Part shown: positions 27,675 through 37,400 of the stretch, one piece after another
Layout: each line of letters begins with the position of its first letter
Numbering within the stretch: the stretch's first letter is position 1
DNA from: Hahella sp.
Lineage (GTDB): Bacteria; Pseudomonadota; Gammaproteobacteria; Pseudomonadales; Oleiphilaceae
Length of the DNA: 64,000 nt
NCBI GenBank assembly: GCA_028280065.1
Contig: JANQMN010000088.1
Span: forward strand, 1-64,000
Direction: 5' to 3'
Notes under the pieces: model-generated
Databases searched by the model: none
Told to the model about the DNA's origin: nothing
What the model saw: only the letters and a program-made list of their open reading frames with translations
Translations under genes and position numbers: made by a program

Positions 27675-28094
27675 ATGAAAATATCCGTAAGAAAAGCAGA
27701 GTCAGCCGACTCAGTCGACTTAAAAATGCTCAACTACCTTTTCAGCGGAGCACATAAAAAACTCACTTTCGAACAATAATTCCGAACATATTCTGGTTGC
27801 GGAAATCGATAAAAAATCGTCGGATTTACCGCTCTCGAAGTGCATTTCTCCATTTGTTATCAGAGGCCGAATGCAGAAATTACCGAGTCGTACGTGTCTG
27901 AACAAGCGCGGGGCCAGGGAGTAGGAAAGAAGCTTGTTGGCGCATGTTTATCATTGGCGAATCAGTTGGGCGTTGATAAAGTCCACATACGAACCAGTCC
28001 AGCCAACGAGGCTGCGAATAAGCTTTATCGTCAACTCAACTTTGAGCTTGGTAACACCAATGTCTACTGTAGTACCAAGTTTTTTACTGACTAA
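27675..28094 (+). pseudogene. Frameshifted GNAT acetyltransferase
   Basis: The ATG at 27675 opens MKISVRKAESADSVDL, a normal GNAT start, but meets a stop after 34 codons. The C-terminal half reappears in another frame from about 27840, with the acetyl-CoA loop EQARGQGVGKKLV and the closing ANKLYRQLNFE motif, ending at 28094. At least one frameshift and some loss separate the halves. It could in principle be rescued by sequencing correction, but an in-frame stop and a frame change together argue for a dead gene. Confidence 0.7.
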
Positions 28095-28152
28095 TGTTTG
28101 TCCCCCGTTTATTTTCTAGGGAGTAGATTGTTAAGAATACTCTGGTAACTGA

Positions 28153-28902
28153 TTAGCTACGCTTCTTCCCGGCCAAAAACCGCGTCGGGATTACTTTCAT
28201 GACAGGACCAATAAGATTCCAGGGCCACACCGGTACCGTGGAGCTTTTAACTTGGCGTTCGATTAAATCGGCGATGATTTTTCCGCCTTTTTCGACGCTT
28301 ATCACAAAGGGTCGATTGGGCATCATGTTGTTGATGGGAGTATCGATATAGCCGGGGAAAAGGGTCGTGACTTTAATGGGCGAGTGATAAAGTTCCGCCC
28401 TTAGTGCATCCATATAGGTCGATAAAGCTGCTTTTGAAGCACAGTATGTGGCTGCAGTGGGCATGCCGCGAAAGGCTGCCACGGAGGCGATTGCCACGAT
28501 ATGGCCTTGACCTTGCTGCTTGAAGATTTCCACGGCGGTGTCGATGGTTGCAAACGCACCGGTGATATTGGTTTCAACGACTGCTTGGTCTGCGGCAAAG
28601 CGACCGCTGCCGATTTTGGCGGAGGAGGCGATACCGGCGTTGGCCACCACTATATTCAGGTTGCCCATTTTTGAAGCCAGCTCTTGCAAAGCTTTTCGGA
28701 CATCGTTCGGCTGGGAGACATCCAGTGAAGCGCAATGGATATTAATGGCAGGATGCTTGGCCTGAACTTCGGCTTTTAGTTCTTCCAACACTTCCAGACG
28801 TCTCGCAAGAAGTCCCAGTTGGTAGCCTCGCGCAGCAAACTCGTGGGCAAGCCTTTGTCCAATGCCTGAACTGGCTCCCGTGATCACAATCGTTTTGCTC
28901 AT
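28153..28902 (-). CDS. Short-chain dehydrogenase/reductase
   Basis: Classical SDR of 249 residues: cofactor motif TGASSGIG at residues 8-15, NNAG-equivalent VANAG, catalytic serine in ASVAAF and the Y-x-x-x-K pair in TYCASKAAL. The C-terminus, with IPTRFLAGKKR and a hydrophobic PVWPWNLIGP stretch, resembles membrane-associated SDRs acting on lipids or steroids. Its start overlaps the stop of the TerB-like gene by four bases, so the two form an operon. Substrate unknown. Confidence 0.9.
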   Translation of the reverse strand: MSKTIVITGASSGIGQRLAHEFAARGYQLGLLARRLEVLEELKAEVQAKHPAINIHCASLDVSQPNDVRKALQELASKMGNLNIVVANAGIASSAKIGSGRFAADQAVVETNITGAFATIDTAVEIFKQQGQGHIVAIASVAAFRGMPTAATYCASKAALSTYMDALRAELYHSPIKVTTLFPGYIDTPINNMMPNRPFVISVEKGGKIIADLIERQVKSSTVPVWPWNLIGPVMKVIPTRFLAGKKRS

Positions 28903-29360
28903 GCCTTATTCTCCATCAGTTGTTTTGCCTCATGTTTGGCGCGCATGAATTCCGGGTGCGGTACATAAAGTAGTTCTGCGGTGCGGCGGATAAAGTGTTC
29001 TTCATATTTGTCGAGACGACCGTCGGCGTAGGCAATTTGCCAGAGGTTCAGGACGATGGTGTACTTTTGCTGTGCATTGCAGCGTTCGTGAATAAGTGAG
29101 GTGAATTCATAAAGGGAGGTTGCTTCCACTGCATCCTGTAACGCCTGTTCGATTAATGTATCCAAGTCCGCCTGGTCCAGGCTGAATGTCGAGAGAATGT
29201 AGTTTTTAATGACATCCAGTTCTTCCTGACTGACGGTCTGGTCGATTCTCGCGAGTTGCAGCATCAATACTGCTGTCACCTTATCCAGCGCAGGTCGCAC
29301 AATAGGCACGGAGGAATCGGTAGAAATCTGATCTATAAGTTGCTGCAGGTACTTAAGCAT
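28899..29360 (-). CDS. TerB-like (tellurite resistance/DjlA N-terminal type) protein
   Basis: All-helical cytosolic protein of 153 residues with the TerB fold pattern: ALDKVTAVLMLQLARIDQTVSQEELDVI in the first half and LWQIAYADGRLDKYEEHFIRRTAELL in the second, each carrying the acidic ADG/D-x-x-E metal-type loop. Single TerB proteins are common in marine gammaproteobacteria and have no fixed role. It is co-transcribed with the SDR downstream. A long inverted repeat sits 57 bases upstream of its start. Confidence 0.85.
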   Translation of the reverse strand: MLKYLQQLIDQISTDSSVPIVRPALDKVTAVLMLQLARIDQTVSQEELDVIKNYILSTFSLDQADLDTLIEQALQDAVEATSLYEFTSLIHERCNAQQKYTIVLNLWQIAYADGRLDKYEEHFIRRTAELLYVPHPEFMRAKHEAKQLMENKA

Positions 29361-29416
29361 TGCAAATTCTCGACAGTTATAGCGGCATATCGTTGGTCAG
29401 GTATTGTAATGAATGG

Positions 29417-29445
29417 TTTGCCGTATAAATAGTTTATACGGCAAA
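29417..29445. promoter_or_regulatory. 29-base perfect inverted repeat between TerB and nrtA
   Basis: TTTGCCGTATAAA-TAG-TTTATACGGCAAA: thirteen matched bases on each arm around three. It lies in the 312-base gap 29361-29672 in the promoter area of the minus-strand TerB-SDR unit. Either a dimeric-repressor operator or a transcript hairpin is possible. Confidence 0.55.
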
Positions 29446-29645
29446 TAGGCGTTTAAGTTCGTTTTGGGCAACCGTGATGCATTTTGAGTCGCGAGCGACT
29501 TATTCTGGAGCGTCACTATGCTCGTATACGGTGCCAACGATGATAAAAAGGTGTTTCCAAAATGGTGCATTTTGTGTGATTAGGTTTGTATCTTATTGAA
29601 AAATATAAGTTAAAAAAGATCTGGTACAGAAAATGGCATAGGTTT

Positions 29646-29672
29646 GGGTAACTAGCATACCAGGAGTTACCC
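29646..29672 (+). promoter_or_regulatory. Hairpin covering the nrtA ribosome-binding site
   Basis: GGGTAACT (29646-29653) pairs perfectly with AGTTACCC (29665-29672), directly abutting the nrtA ATG. The AGGAG at 29662-29666 lies in the loop and the edge of the 3' stem, so folding would hinder initiation. Confidence 0.5.
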
Positions 29673-31037
29673 ATGAAATTGACTACATCTCTCACAAGGT
29701 TGGTAAAAGGACTGGCATTCACATGCTGTTTGCCCGCCGCTGTTTTTGCTATTGAACCGGAAAAAGAAGACCTTAAATTCGGGTTTATCAAACTGACCGA
29801 TATGGCTCCGTTAGCCATCGCTTACGAGAAAGGATACTTCGAAGATGAAGGTCTTTATGTAGAGCTGGAAGCACAGGCGAACTGGAAAGTGCTGCTGGAC
29901 AGGGTCATCACCGGAGAACTGGATGGCGCTCATATGCTGGCGGGCCAACCTCTCGGCGCGACTATCGGTTTCGGGACTCAAGCGCACATAATCACCGCGC
30001 TTAGTATGGACCTGAACGGTAACGGGATTACCGTTTCCAACGATGTCTGGAAGGAAATGAAGAAGCATATCCCGCACGAAAACGGCAAGCCCGTACACCC
30101 GATCAAAGCAGACTATCTGAAGCCTGTTGTCGAGCAGTTTAAGTCAGAAGGCGAGCCCTTCAAAATGGGCATGGTATTTCCCGTATCCACCCACAATTAT
30201 GAGCTTCGTTACTGGCTTGCCGCCGGTGGAATTCATCCCGGTTATTACGCGCCGCACAAGGGCGACATCTCCGGTCAGCTGGAGGCGGACGCTTTCTTGT
30301 CGGTAACCCCGCCGCCGCAAATGCCGGCAACCATGGAGGCGGGAACTATCCATGGCTACTGTGTAGGGGAGCCTTGGAACCAGCAGGCGGTATTCAAAGG
30401 TATTGGGGTGCCGGTGATAACCGATTATCAAATTTGGAAAAACAATCCGGAAAAAGTATTCGGCGTATCGAAAGCCTGGGCGGACAAGTATCCTCAGACG
30501 CATATCGGTGTTGTTAAAGCGATGATTCGTGCAGCCAATTGGCTGGATGACAACAACCTCGCGAACCGTCCGGAAGCCGTCAAGATCCTATCCCAGCCGA
30601 ACTATGTCGGCGCTGATTACGATGTCATTGCCAACTCCATGACCGGAACCTTTGAGTACGAGAAAGGCGATAAGCGTGAGGTACCGGATTTCAATGTGTT
30701 CTTTAAATATAACGCCACTTATCCCTACTACTCGGATGCCATTTGGTACCTGACCCAGATGCGACGCTGGGGGCAGATTGCAGAACCGAAAGACGATAGC
30801 TGGTATATGGAGACGGCGAAGAAAGTCTACCGGCCGGATATCTATGCCGAAGCGGCGAAAGAGTTGATTGCCGAAGGTAAATTGAAAGCCGCGGATTTCC
30901 CTGATTTCGCGACGGAAACCGGATTCAAGCCGCCGCAAACCGAGTTCATCGACGGCATTTCCTTTGATGGCCGCAAGCCCAACGATTATCTCGCCAAGTT
31001 CGATATCGGCCTAAAAGACGATCAGGTAATTAAGTAA
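29673..31037 (+). CDS. nrtA: Nitrate/nitrite (NrtA/CmpA-family) ABC transporter substrate-binding protein
   Basis: Periplasmic binding protein of 454 residues with a signal peptide (core [13 protein letters not shown]). The mature part begins [28 protein letters not shown], the NrtA/CmpA opening, and carries [32 protein letters not shown] and [18 protein letters not shown], which line the anion pocket in that family. The permease and ATPase genes follow. No nitrate or nitrite reductase is nearby, and bicarbonate (CmpA) or cyanate use cannot be excluded, but the organism type favours nitrate. Confidence 0.88.
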   Translation: MKLTTSLTRLVKGLAFTCCLPAAVFAIEPEKEDLKFGFIKLTDMAPLAIAYEKGYFEDEGLYVELEAQANWKVLLDRVITGELDGAHMLAGQPLGATIGFGTQAHIITALSMDLNGNGITVSNDVWKEMKKHIPHENGKPVHPIKADYLKPVVEQFKSEGEPFKMGMVFPVSTHNYELRYWLAAGGIHPGYYAPHKGDISGQLEADAFLSVTPPPQMPATMEAGTIHGYCVGEPWNQQAVFKGIGVPVITDYQIWKNNPEKVFGVSKAWADKYPQTHIGVVKAMIRAANWLDDNNLANRPEAVKILSQPNYVGADYDVIANSMTGTFEYEKGDKREVPDFNVFFKYNATYPYYSDAIWYLTQMRRWGQIAEPKDDSWYMETAKKVYRPDIYAEAAKELIAEGKLKAADFPDFATETGFKPPQTEFIDGISFDGRKPNDYLAKFDIGLKDDQVIK

Positions 31038-31048
31038 GTACTCATTAG

Positions 31049-31073
31049 GAAAGGCAGCCGGAAGCTGCCTTTC
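31049..31073 (+). other. Intercistronic hairpin between nrtA and nrtB
   Basis: GAAAGGCAGC and GCTGCCTTTC form a ten-base-pair stem with a five-base loop, 12 bases after the nrtA stop. Such hairpins after binding-protein genes commonly protect the upstream message or lower downstream expression. Confidence 0.65.
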
Positions 31074-31089
31074 GACGGAGGATAGCAGT

Positions 31090-32106
31090 ATGATGGCTCG
31101 AGTATCACAGACACTGGAAAATTTGAATTGGACAGCGCCAATCGTGCGCATGGCGCGCGGGGAAAACCCGCGGGAACAGATAAATGTCATCATCCGGGGA
31201 TTGGGTGTGCCGATACTGGCATTTATTCTGTTTCTGGGAGTTTGGGATTCTGTCGCATCGCGCATACAGACGTCGTTAGGGGCGGTGCCTGGACCGGCGC
31301 AAGTCTGGCAGCAGGCGGAAAGTCTCTGGGAAGAGCACAAAGCCGGACGGGAAAAAGCGGAAGCTTTTTATGAACGCCAGCGGGTGCGTAACGAAAAGAA
31401 ACTGGCCAAGAATCCGGATGCGAAAATCAAGTGGCGGGATTATAACGGTCCTCCATCATTTATCGACCAGATAGTAACAAGCCTCTATACAGTATTTGCC
31501 GGTTTTGCGCTGGCCGTTGCCATTGCGGTACCTGTCGGCATTATCTGCGGCTTGAGTAACACTATGTACACCGCCGTGAATCCATTGATTCAGATATTCA
31601 AGCCGGTTTCTCCGTTGGCCTGGCTGCCCATAGTCACCATTATCGTCAGCGCGGTTTATGTCTCCGATGATCCGATGTTCGAAAAATCCTTTGTGACTTC
31701 GGCGATTACCGTCACCCTATGCTGTATGTGGCCGACCTTGGTGAACACCATTGTCGGTGTCTCCGGGATCGACAAGGATCTGATCAATGTCAGTCAGGTG
31801 CTGCGCCTGTCCTGGTTTACCAAAGTCAGAAAAGTTGTACTGCCCTCGGCGGTGCCGCTTATTTTTACCGGTATGCGTCTCTCTCTGGGGGTTGGCTGGA
31901 TGGTATTGATTGCCGCCGAGATGCTCGCGCAGAACCCTGGGTTAGGCAAGTTCGTTTGGGACGAGTTTCAAAATGGCAGTTCCAACTCTTTGGGCAGGAT
32001 CATGGTGGCAGTATTCACCATCGGCCTGATTGGTTTCATTCTCGATCGTTTAATGCTCTCGATACAGCGTTATGTATCCTGGGATAAGTCATCAGCAGTA
32101 CGCTAA
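31090..32106 (+). CDS. nrtB: Nitrate ABC transporter permease (NrtB family)
   Basis: Inner-membrane permease of 338 residues with GGAGG nine bases before the ATG. One hydrophobic segment lies near residues 35-52. A charged 60-residue stretch rich in Lys and Glu follows (EEHKAGREKAEAFYERQ), and then the BPD_transp_1 core of five to six helices with the EAA-like loop NVSQVLRLSWFTKVRKVVLPSAVP. The charged insert between the first helix and the core occurs in many proteobacterial NrtB proteins. It pairs with NrtA and the ATPase encoded on either side. Confidence 0.87.
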   Translation: MMARVSQTLENLNWTAPIVRMARGENPREQINVIIRGLGVPILAFILFLGVWDSVASRIQTSLGAVPGPAQVWQQAESLWEEHKAGREKAEAFYERQRVRNEKKLAKNPDAKIKWRDYNGPPSFIDQIVTSLYTVFAGFALAVAIAVPVGIICGLSNTMYTAVNPLIQIFKPVSPLAWLPIVTIIVSAVYVSDDPMFEKSFVTSAITVTLCCMWPTLVNTIVGVSGIDKDLINVSQVLRLSWFTKVRKVVLPSAVPLIFTGMRLSLGVGWMVLIAAEMLAQNPGLGKFVWDEFQNGSSNSLGRIMVAVFTIGLIGFILDRLMLSIQRYVSWDKSSAVR

Positions 32107-32132
32107 ATCGATTGGTTGTAAGGAGAACGCAC

Positions 32133-33008
32133 ATGTCTAAAGAGCATTTGAATATTGATCACGTGAGCATTGAATTTGATACGCCAAAAGGCAAGTTCAA
32201 AGCACTGGATAATGTCAGTTTAAAAATTTCCAAGGGCGAATTCGTCTCCCTTATCGGTCATTCCGGTTGTGGGAAATCCACCGTGCTTAATATCATTGCC
32301 GGGCTGCTTCAGGCGACCGAAGGCGGAATCGTGCTGGATGGTAAAGAAGTCAATGAACCCGGTCCCGAAAGAGCCGTGGTATTCCAGAATCATTCATTGT
32401 TACCCTGGCTCACGGCTTATGAAAATGTCGAACTGGCCGTAAAACAGGTGTTTAAGCGCAAGAAGTCAAAAAAGGAAATGCGCGAATGGATCGAACATAA
32501 CCTGGCTTTGGTACATATGGAACATGCCATGCACAAACGCCCCGATGAAATTTCCGGCGGCATGAAGCAACGGGTCGGCATTGCCCGCGCCCTGGCCATG
32601 GAACCGACGGTATTGCTGATGGACGAACCCTTTGGCGCATTGGATGCGCTTACCCGTTCACACTTGCAGGATTCGTTGATGGAGATACAGCGCGACTTGA
32701 AAAACACGGTTGTGATGATCACCCATGACGTCGACGAAGCGGTTCTGCTGTCGGACCGTATTGTGATGATGACCAACGGCCCTGCAGCGTCAATCGGCGA
32801 TATTCTGGAAGTGGATTTACCCCGCCCGAGAGAACGCTTGGTGTTGGCCGACGATGCTCATTACAACCATTTGCGAGCCGAGGTATTGCGCTTCCTGCAT
32901 GAGCGTCACTCCAAACCGGATGTGCCGACAATAGGGAAAGTGCAGGAAGTTGAGCAAGTAGGTGCTGCAGAAAAGGCGGAGAAAGATAATAAGCTGGATG
33001 CAGCGTAG
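32133..33008 (+). CDS. nrtC: Nitrate ABC transporter ATPase (NrtC/NrtD family)
   Basis: ATPase of 291 residues. I start at the ATG at 32133, preceded by AAGGAG at 32120-32125; a longer frame from 32112 lacks a ribosome site. Walker A is GHSGCGKST, the Q-loop VFQNHSLLPWLTAYENV is typical of nitrate/sulfonate/taurine transporters, the signature is ISGGMKQRVGIARAL, and Walker B is VLLMDEPFGALD. There is no NrtA-like C-terminal regulatory domain of the cyanobacterial NrtC kind, so it resembles NrtD or NasD-type ATPases. The C-terminal 35 residues are charged and low in complexity. Last gene of the operon. Confidence 0.88.
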   Translation: MSKEHLNIDHVSIEFDTPKGKFKALDNVSLKISKGEFVSLIGHSGCGKSTVLNIIAGLLQATEGGIVLDGKEVNEPGPERAVVFQNHSLLPWLTAYENVELAVKQVFKRKKSKKEMREWIEHNLALVHMEHAMHKRPDEISGGMKQRVGIARALAMEPTVLLMDEPFGALDALTRSHLQDSLMEIQRDLKNTVVMITHDVDEAVLLSDRIVMMTNGPAASIGDILEVDLPRPRERLVLADDAHYNHLRAEVLRFLHERHSKPDVPTIGKVQEVEQVGAAEKAEKDNKLDAA

Positions 33009-33053
33009 ATCTTGTTGAATAACAAGTAAGAGATATTTAGTTATAGAAGATGT

Positions 33054-33077
33054 AGCCGGCTAAGGAATTAGCTGGCT
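33054..33077 (+). terminator. Hairpin downstream of the nitrate transporter operon
   Basis: AGCCGGCTAA pairs with TTAGCTGGCT around GGAA, with one G-U pair in ten. A smaller CTTGTT-GAAT-AACAAG hairpin lies just before it at 33011-33026. T residues afterwards are sparse. The remaining bases to 33233 show nothing recognisable. Confidence 0.5.
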
Positions 33078-33233
33078 TCTGCTGTTTACGCTACCATCTA
33101 CTCCCGGAAAACACAATTGAGTCGGGTTTTTCCTCTAAGGCATAGCGCTAACTGGTATAGGTAGGAGTGTAAATACCTTAAGAAGGCGATTTGCAACTCC
33201 CTGACTGACATGGTCTAAGCCAGGAACTTCAAT

Positions 33234-34289
33234 TCACCGGAAGTCGAGAATCTGCTCAGATTGGATTCCTTTCTCCACTATATCCAGAAACTCCTCCGCC
33301 ATCCGGTGGCCTTCGCTTAACACTTGCTGCCAATATTTCTTTCGCGTCGCTGCATCCAGGGTTTTAAAATCCGTGCGGTCTGAGATCTTGCCATAGGGAA
33401 GGCCGGACACCAGTTCCTTCGAAGGCGTTAGCAGAACCACATTGTCATAGTGGCGGGGGTTCACTTGCCGGTTCTTCAGTTTTTTATCGAACCAGCCGGG
33501 CGTGACCGTTTGCGCGAAATGGGGATATAACACTAAACCTTCCCGGCCAAATGGAACGTCGAAGTGATAATCGATGATTCCACCGTCCCGATAGCAGCCT
33601 CTCGGTGCATTAGGGATATCCTTAACCCCCTTTAAGATCAGCGGAATAGCACCAGTTGCTAGCAGTGCCTGTTCGACATTGTTCTCCTGTAGTTGCGCAT
33701 AGTGGGTGGGAAAGTCGGAGAACTGGAAATAGCTGGTTGGTCCGCTGTGAAGAATGAGCCGTTCAAAGGAAAACTTCAGCCAGCGTCTGGATATCGCGTT
33801 GGTTAGGGCGGCCCAACCAAGGCCTGCTATCTGTAAAGCTTTATTTTCACTGGCGACCAATCCACGGCTACGGTCCGCCAAAATATGGGTGTGCACTACC
33901 GGATTATTGGCGATCTCCGCTGCGCCTTGATCGCCTAGTAGGGTATCCAGTAAGACCTGAGCTTTCTGGCTAATTTCATCGACGGTGGGTCTTTCCGAGT
34001 ATTCCTCATTGGAATAGAGATCGGCCAGGAGACTGATTGCCGCTACCGGATCTTTCCTGGCGAAGCAGCCAAGTTGCCAGCCCCCTGCGGAACTGCCTAA
34101 GGTGTGAATCGGTTTTCTGCGTCCGGAAAAGAAATCGCCGTACAGCGCTTTATCCAAGCCGAATAGTATGAACCACTTCGGTCCCCCGGAGGCCGAAACG
34201 ACAACGTTGAATAGCTCTTGTTTAAAGCCGTGATCTAATAGGGTCCGTTTCGCTGACGGGCCGGCAATGATGGTGAGAGATTTGGTCAT
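33234..34289 (-). CDS. Patatin-like phospholipase/acylhydrolase
   Basis: Serine acylhydrolase-like protein of 351 residues. The nucleophile elbow GSSAGG (G-x-S-x-G) stands about 65 residues in, preceded by the oxyanion-type glycine pair in VSASGGPKW, and the catalytic aspartate lies in YRDGGIIDYH (DGG). No signal peptide is seen, so it probably acts in the cytosol or at the inner membrane face. Patatin-like proteins of this size hydrolyse phospholipids or lysophospholipids; the physiological substrate is open. It is monocistronic, with its own stop region facing the nrt operon. Confidence 0.85.
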   Translation of the reverse strand: MTKSLTIIAGPSAKRTLLDHGFKQELFNVVVSASGGPKWFILFGLDKALYGDFFSGRRKPIHTLGSSAGGWQLGCFARKDPVAAISLLADLYSNEEYSERPTVDEISQKAQVLLDTLLGDQGAAEIANNPVVHTHILADRSRGLVASENKALQIAGLGWAALTNAISRRWLKFSFERLILHSGPTSYFQFSDFPTHYAQLQENNVEQALLATGAIPLILKGVKDIPNAPRGCYRDGGIIDYHFDVPFGREGLVLYPHFAQTVTPGWFDKKLKNRQVNPRHYDNVVLLTPSKELVSGLPYGKISDRTDFKTLDAATRKKYWQQVLSEGHRMAEEFLDIVEKGIQSEQILDFR

Positions 34290-34348
34290 TTATTATGGCG
34301 TTTCCACTGGATTTCCGCCCATTCTACAAAAACTCTGCACAACTGCCA

Positions 34349-34379
34349 TAAAAAAGGGCGGCCTTTTGAAAGGCCACCC
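34349..34379 (-). terminator. Terminator of the fasciclin gene
   Basis: Read on the minus strand, GGGTGGCCTTT-CA-AAAGGCCGCCC forms an eleven-base stem with one mismatch, followed by six T residues. It lies about 50 bases after the fasciclin stop codon. Confidence 0.88.
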
Positions 34380-34426
34380 CTAACAGGCGTTGCTATTTGA
34401 TTAGCAAGTCGGATGCTCCCAACAGG

Positions 34427-37400
34427 CTATTGCAGTGTCTCCGTGATGACGGTATCGATCACGTGGATAACGCCGTTGGTCGTGTAGATATCCGTGGTGG
34501 TGACGTTTGAACCCTGAACCTGCAGGAGGATCTGATTCAGATTTACCTGCCACCAGACATCGTTCACGCCTTGGCCGTTGGTATCTCCAGCCGCCGTATC
34601 ACCGGCAAAGAAATAGAGTGGGCGACCGTTGTAGGTGGCTTGAATACTGCTATCGTCGCGGGTGATCGTTCCAAGTCCCGGAATTGACGATACGGTACCG
34701 TCCGTGACCAGAACCGGAGGCCAGCTTGTGGCACAGCCGTCGTTACAGGCGCTGCCTGCGGTGCCGAGGTCACTGTCAAACACATACAGGGTGAAGCCCG
34801 GCTGCGTTGAACCTGTACCGCCCACCAGGAGCTGATTTGTGGCGTCATAGGCGACTTCGTCGTCAGCGGTATTGCTGCCGGCAGTGAGGTCAACCAATGC
34901 TATCGTGACATCATCTTCGGCAACTGTGTTGACGGAAGTTCCGTTCGCTTCATAGGCGGCTATGGAGTTCACTTCCCCGGACACCACATGCTGTAGCAAT
35001 ACCTGGGTCAATGCATCGGTATCCGCCAACAAGGCTTCCAGTGTGGAATCTTCGATCTTGTCAAAGGCGGCATCGGTGGGGGCAAAGACAGTGAACGGTC
35101 CATCTCCCTGGAGTGTCTCAACCAGGTTGGCGGCGGTTAGTGCCGTAACCAGGGTAGAAAACTCAGGAGTGGCTATCGCGGTGGCGACGATATCGTCCGT
35201 TGGCGTTCCCTTATCTGCCGGCGGAAGGATAACCTGGTCCACAACGTGAATAATGCCATTTTCAGCCATTACATCGGTTGCCGACACTTTGGATGCATTG
35301 ACGAACAGCGTCTCGCCGGCCAATGACAAGGCAGTGTTGTCGCCGTTCGCCATGGTTACCTGAGAACTGTCCCCGCTGGCGACGCTGATTGCACCGGTGG
35401 AGTCAATCTTCGCTTCGCTAATAACGTGGTAGAGCAGAATATCGCTCAGCGTGTCGGTATCTGCCAGCAAGGCGTTGATCGTATCGGTGCCCAGCAGAGC
35501 AAACGCCTCGTCAGTCGGTGCGAATACCGTGTAGTCGGTGCCGGTGTCGGCCAAAACCGCATCCAGACCGGTCGCCTGCAGTGCTGTCACCAAAGTGGTA
35601 AATCTGCCGTCGGCGACCGCTACATCGACTAAGGAACCGAGAGGTTGCGGTACTTCCACATCGCCGACGACCACGGCATCAAGCACATGAATAACACCGT
35701 TAGTGGTATAAATGTCGGTTGTCGAAACTGTTGCGCCACCGAATGAAAGAGTGTCCGATCCACTGTCGATGGCGATATCGATCATAGTGCCGCCGGCGGT
35801 TGTCGCCTGCCCCCCGTTGAGCGTAAATGCCGTGACGGAGTTCACTGCCGCGCCTTGAACAACGTGTTGCAAGAGGATACTCGATAGGGTTGCCGTATCT
35901 GCGAGCAGCAGATCGATAGTGCTCTGTCCGAGTACTGCAAAGGCGGCATCGGTAGGTGCAAACACGGTGAAGGTTTCATCCGGATTCGATAGCGTGGCAT
36001 CCAGACCGGTTGCCTGCAAAGCGCTAACCAGGGTACTGAAGGTGCCTGCGGCTACTGCGGTCTGGACGATATCCTGGGTCGGTGAGCCCATATCGGCGAG
36101 AGGCGTCAAAACGGCGTCGATAACATGGATTATGCCGTTGCTGGCCGGGATATCAATCATGGTTACGGTGGCGGAATTTACCAATAGATCAGCGCCATCC
36201 AGCGATAGACCGACTGCATCGCCATTCACCATTGTCACTGTCTGTCCGGCGCTCGCCATGGCTGCCGTTGAATCGACAGAGCCGCTGATTACATGGTAGG
36301 TCAGAATATCCGATAAAGTCGCTGTATCTGCCAAGAGGTCGTTTATCGCTTCGTCGCCGAGTAACGCAAATGCGTCATCGGTTGGGGCAAACACAGTGTA
36401 GGTCGCACTGGTGTCCGCCAGTGTCTGATCCAACCCTGTCGCCTGTAAGGCAGTAACGAGCGTGGTGAAACCGCCGTTTGCCACTGCCACGTCAACGATC
36501 GTCCCCAACGGCTCGGGCACTTCGACGTCTCCGACAACCACCGCATCAATGACGTGAATAATGCCGTTAGTGGTGTAAATGTCTTTGATAACGACATTGG
36601 CACCGCCAAAAGTTAGGGAATCCGCGGTGCTGTTGATGGCAATGTCAACCAGGGTTCCGCCGGCGGTTGTCGCCTGACCGCCATTAAGTGTGTACGCAGT
36701 GACCGAGTCCACGGCAGAACCTTGCACGACATGCTGGAGAAGAATGGCCGACAGTGCGGTGGTGTCTCCCAGCAAGGTGTTAATTGTCTCATCGCCAAGG
36801 ACGGCAAAGGCTGCGTCAGTCGGAGCAAATACCGTAAACGTCTCGTCCGGATTGGAAAGCGTCCCATCCAGCCCGGTGGCTTGCAAGGCCGTCACTAGAG
36901 TGCCGAAGTCTCCCGCGGCGATTGCGGTACCCACGATGTCCTCGGTGGGTGAGTCAATGTCAGCGGGAGGCATGAGCACGGCGTCGATGACATGGATGAT
37001 GCCATTGCCTGCCATGATATCGACAGCTGTTACTGTCGAGGTGTTCACCAGCAGGTCCGCGCCGTCAAGTGACAGACCAACCGAATCGCCGTTAACCATT
37101 GCAACCGTCTGGCCGGCGCTGGCGATAGCGGCGCTTGAATCGACAGAGCCGCTGATCACGTGATAGGTCAGGATATCGGACAGTGTGTCGGTGTCGGCCA
37201 GGAGCGCATTAATCCTGTCCTCGCCTAACAGGGCGAACGCCGCATCGGTCGGGGCAAACACGGTAAAGGTCGCGTCCGGGTCGGCTAACGTCTGATCCAG
37301 GCCGGTGGCTTGAAGGGCGGCTACCAGTGTGGTGAAATTGCCATCGGCGACAGCCACGTCGACGATGCTACCGGATGTTTCGGCGGGAGGGTTATGGTCG

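Noticed and set aside
29553-29590. Possible sigma-54 promoter (TGGTGC...) before nrtA
   Set aside because: The -24 element is imperfect and the -12 element reads GTGT rather than TTGC; too weak to call.
36690-37163. Plus-strand frames opposite the fasciclin gene
   Set aside because: They recur with the FAS1 repeat period, as expected for antisense shadows of a repeat.
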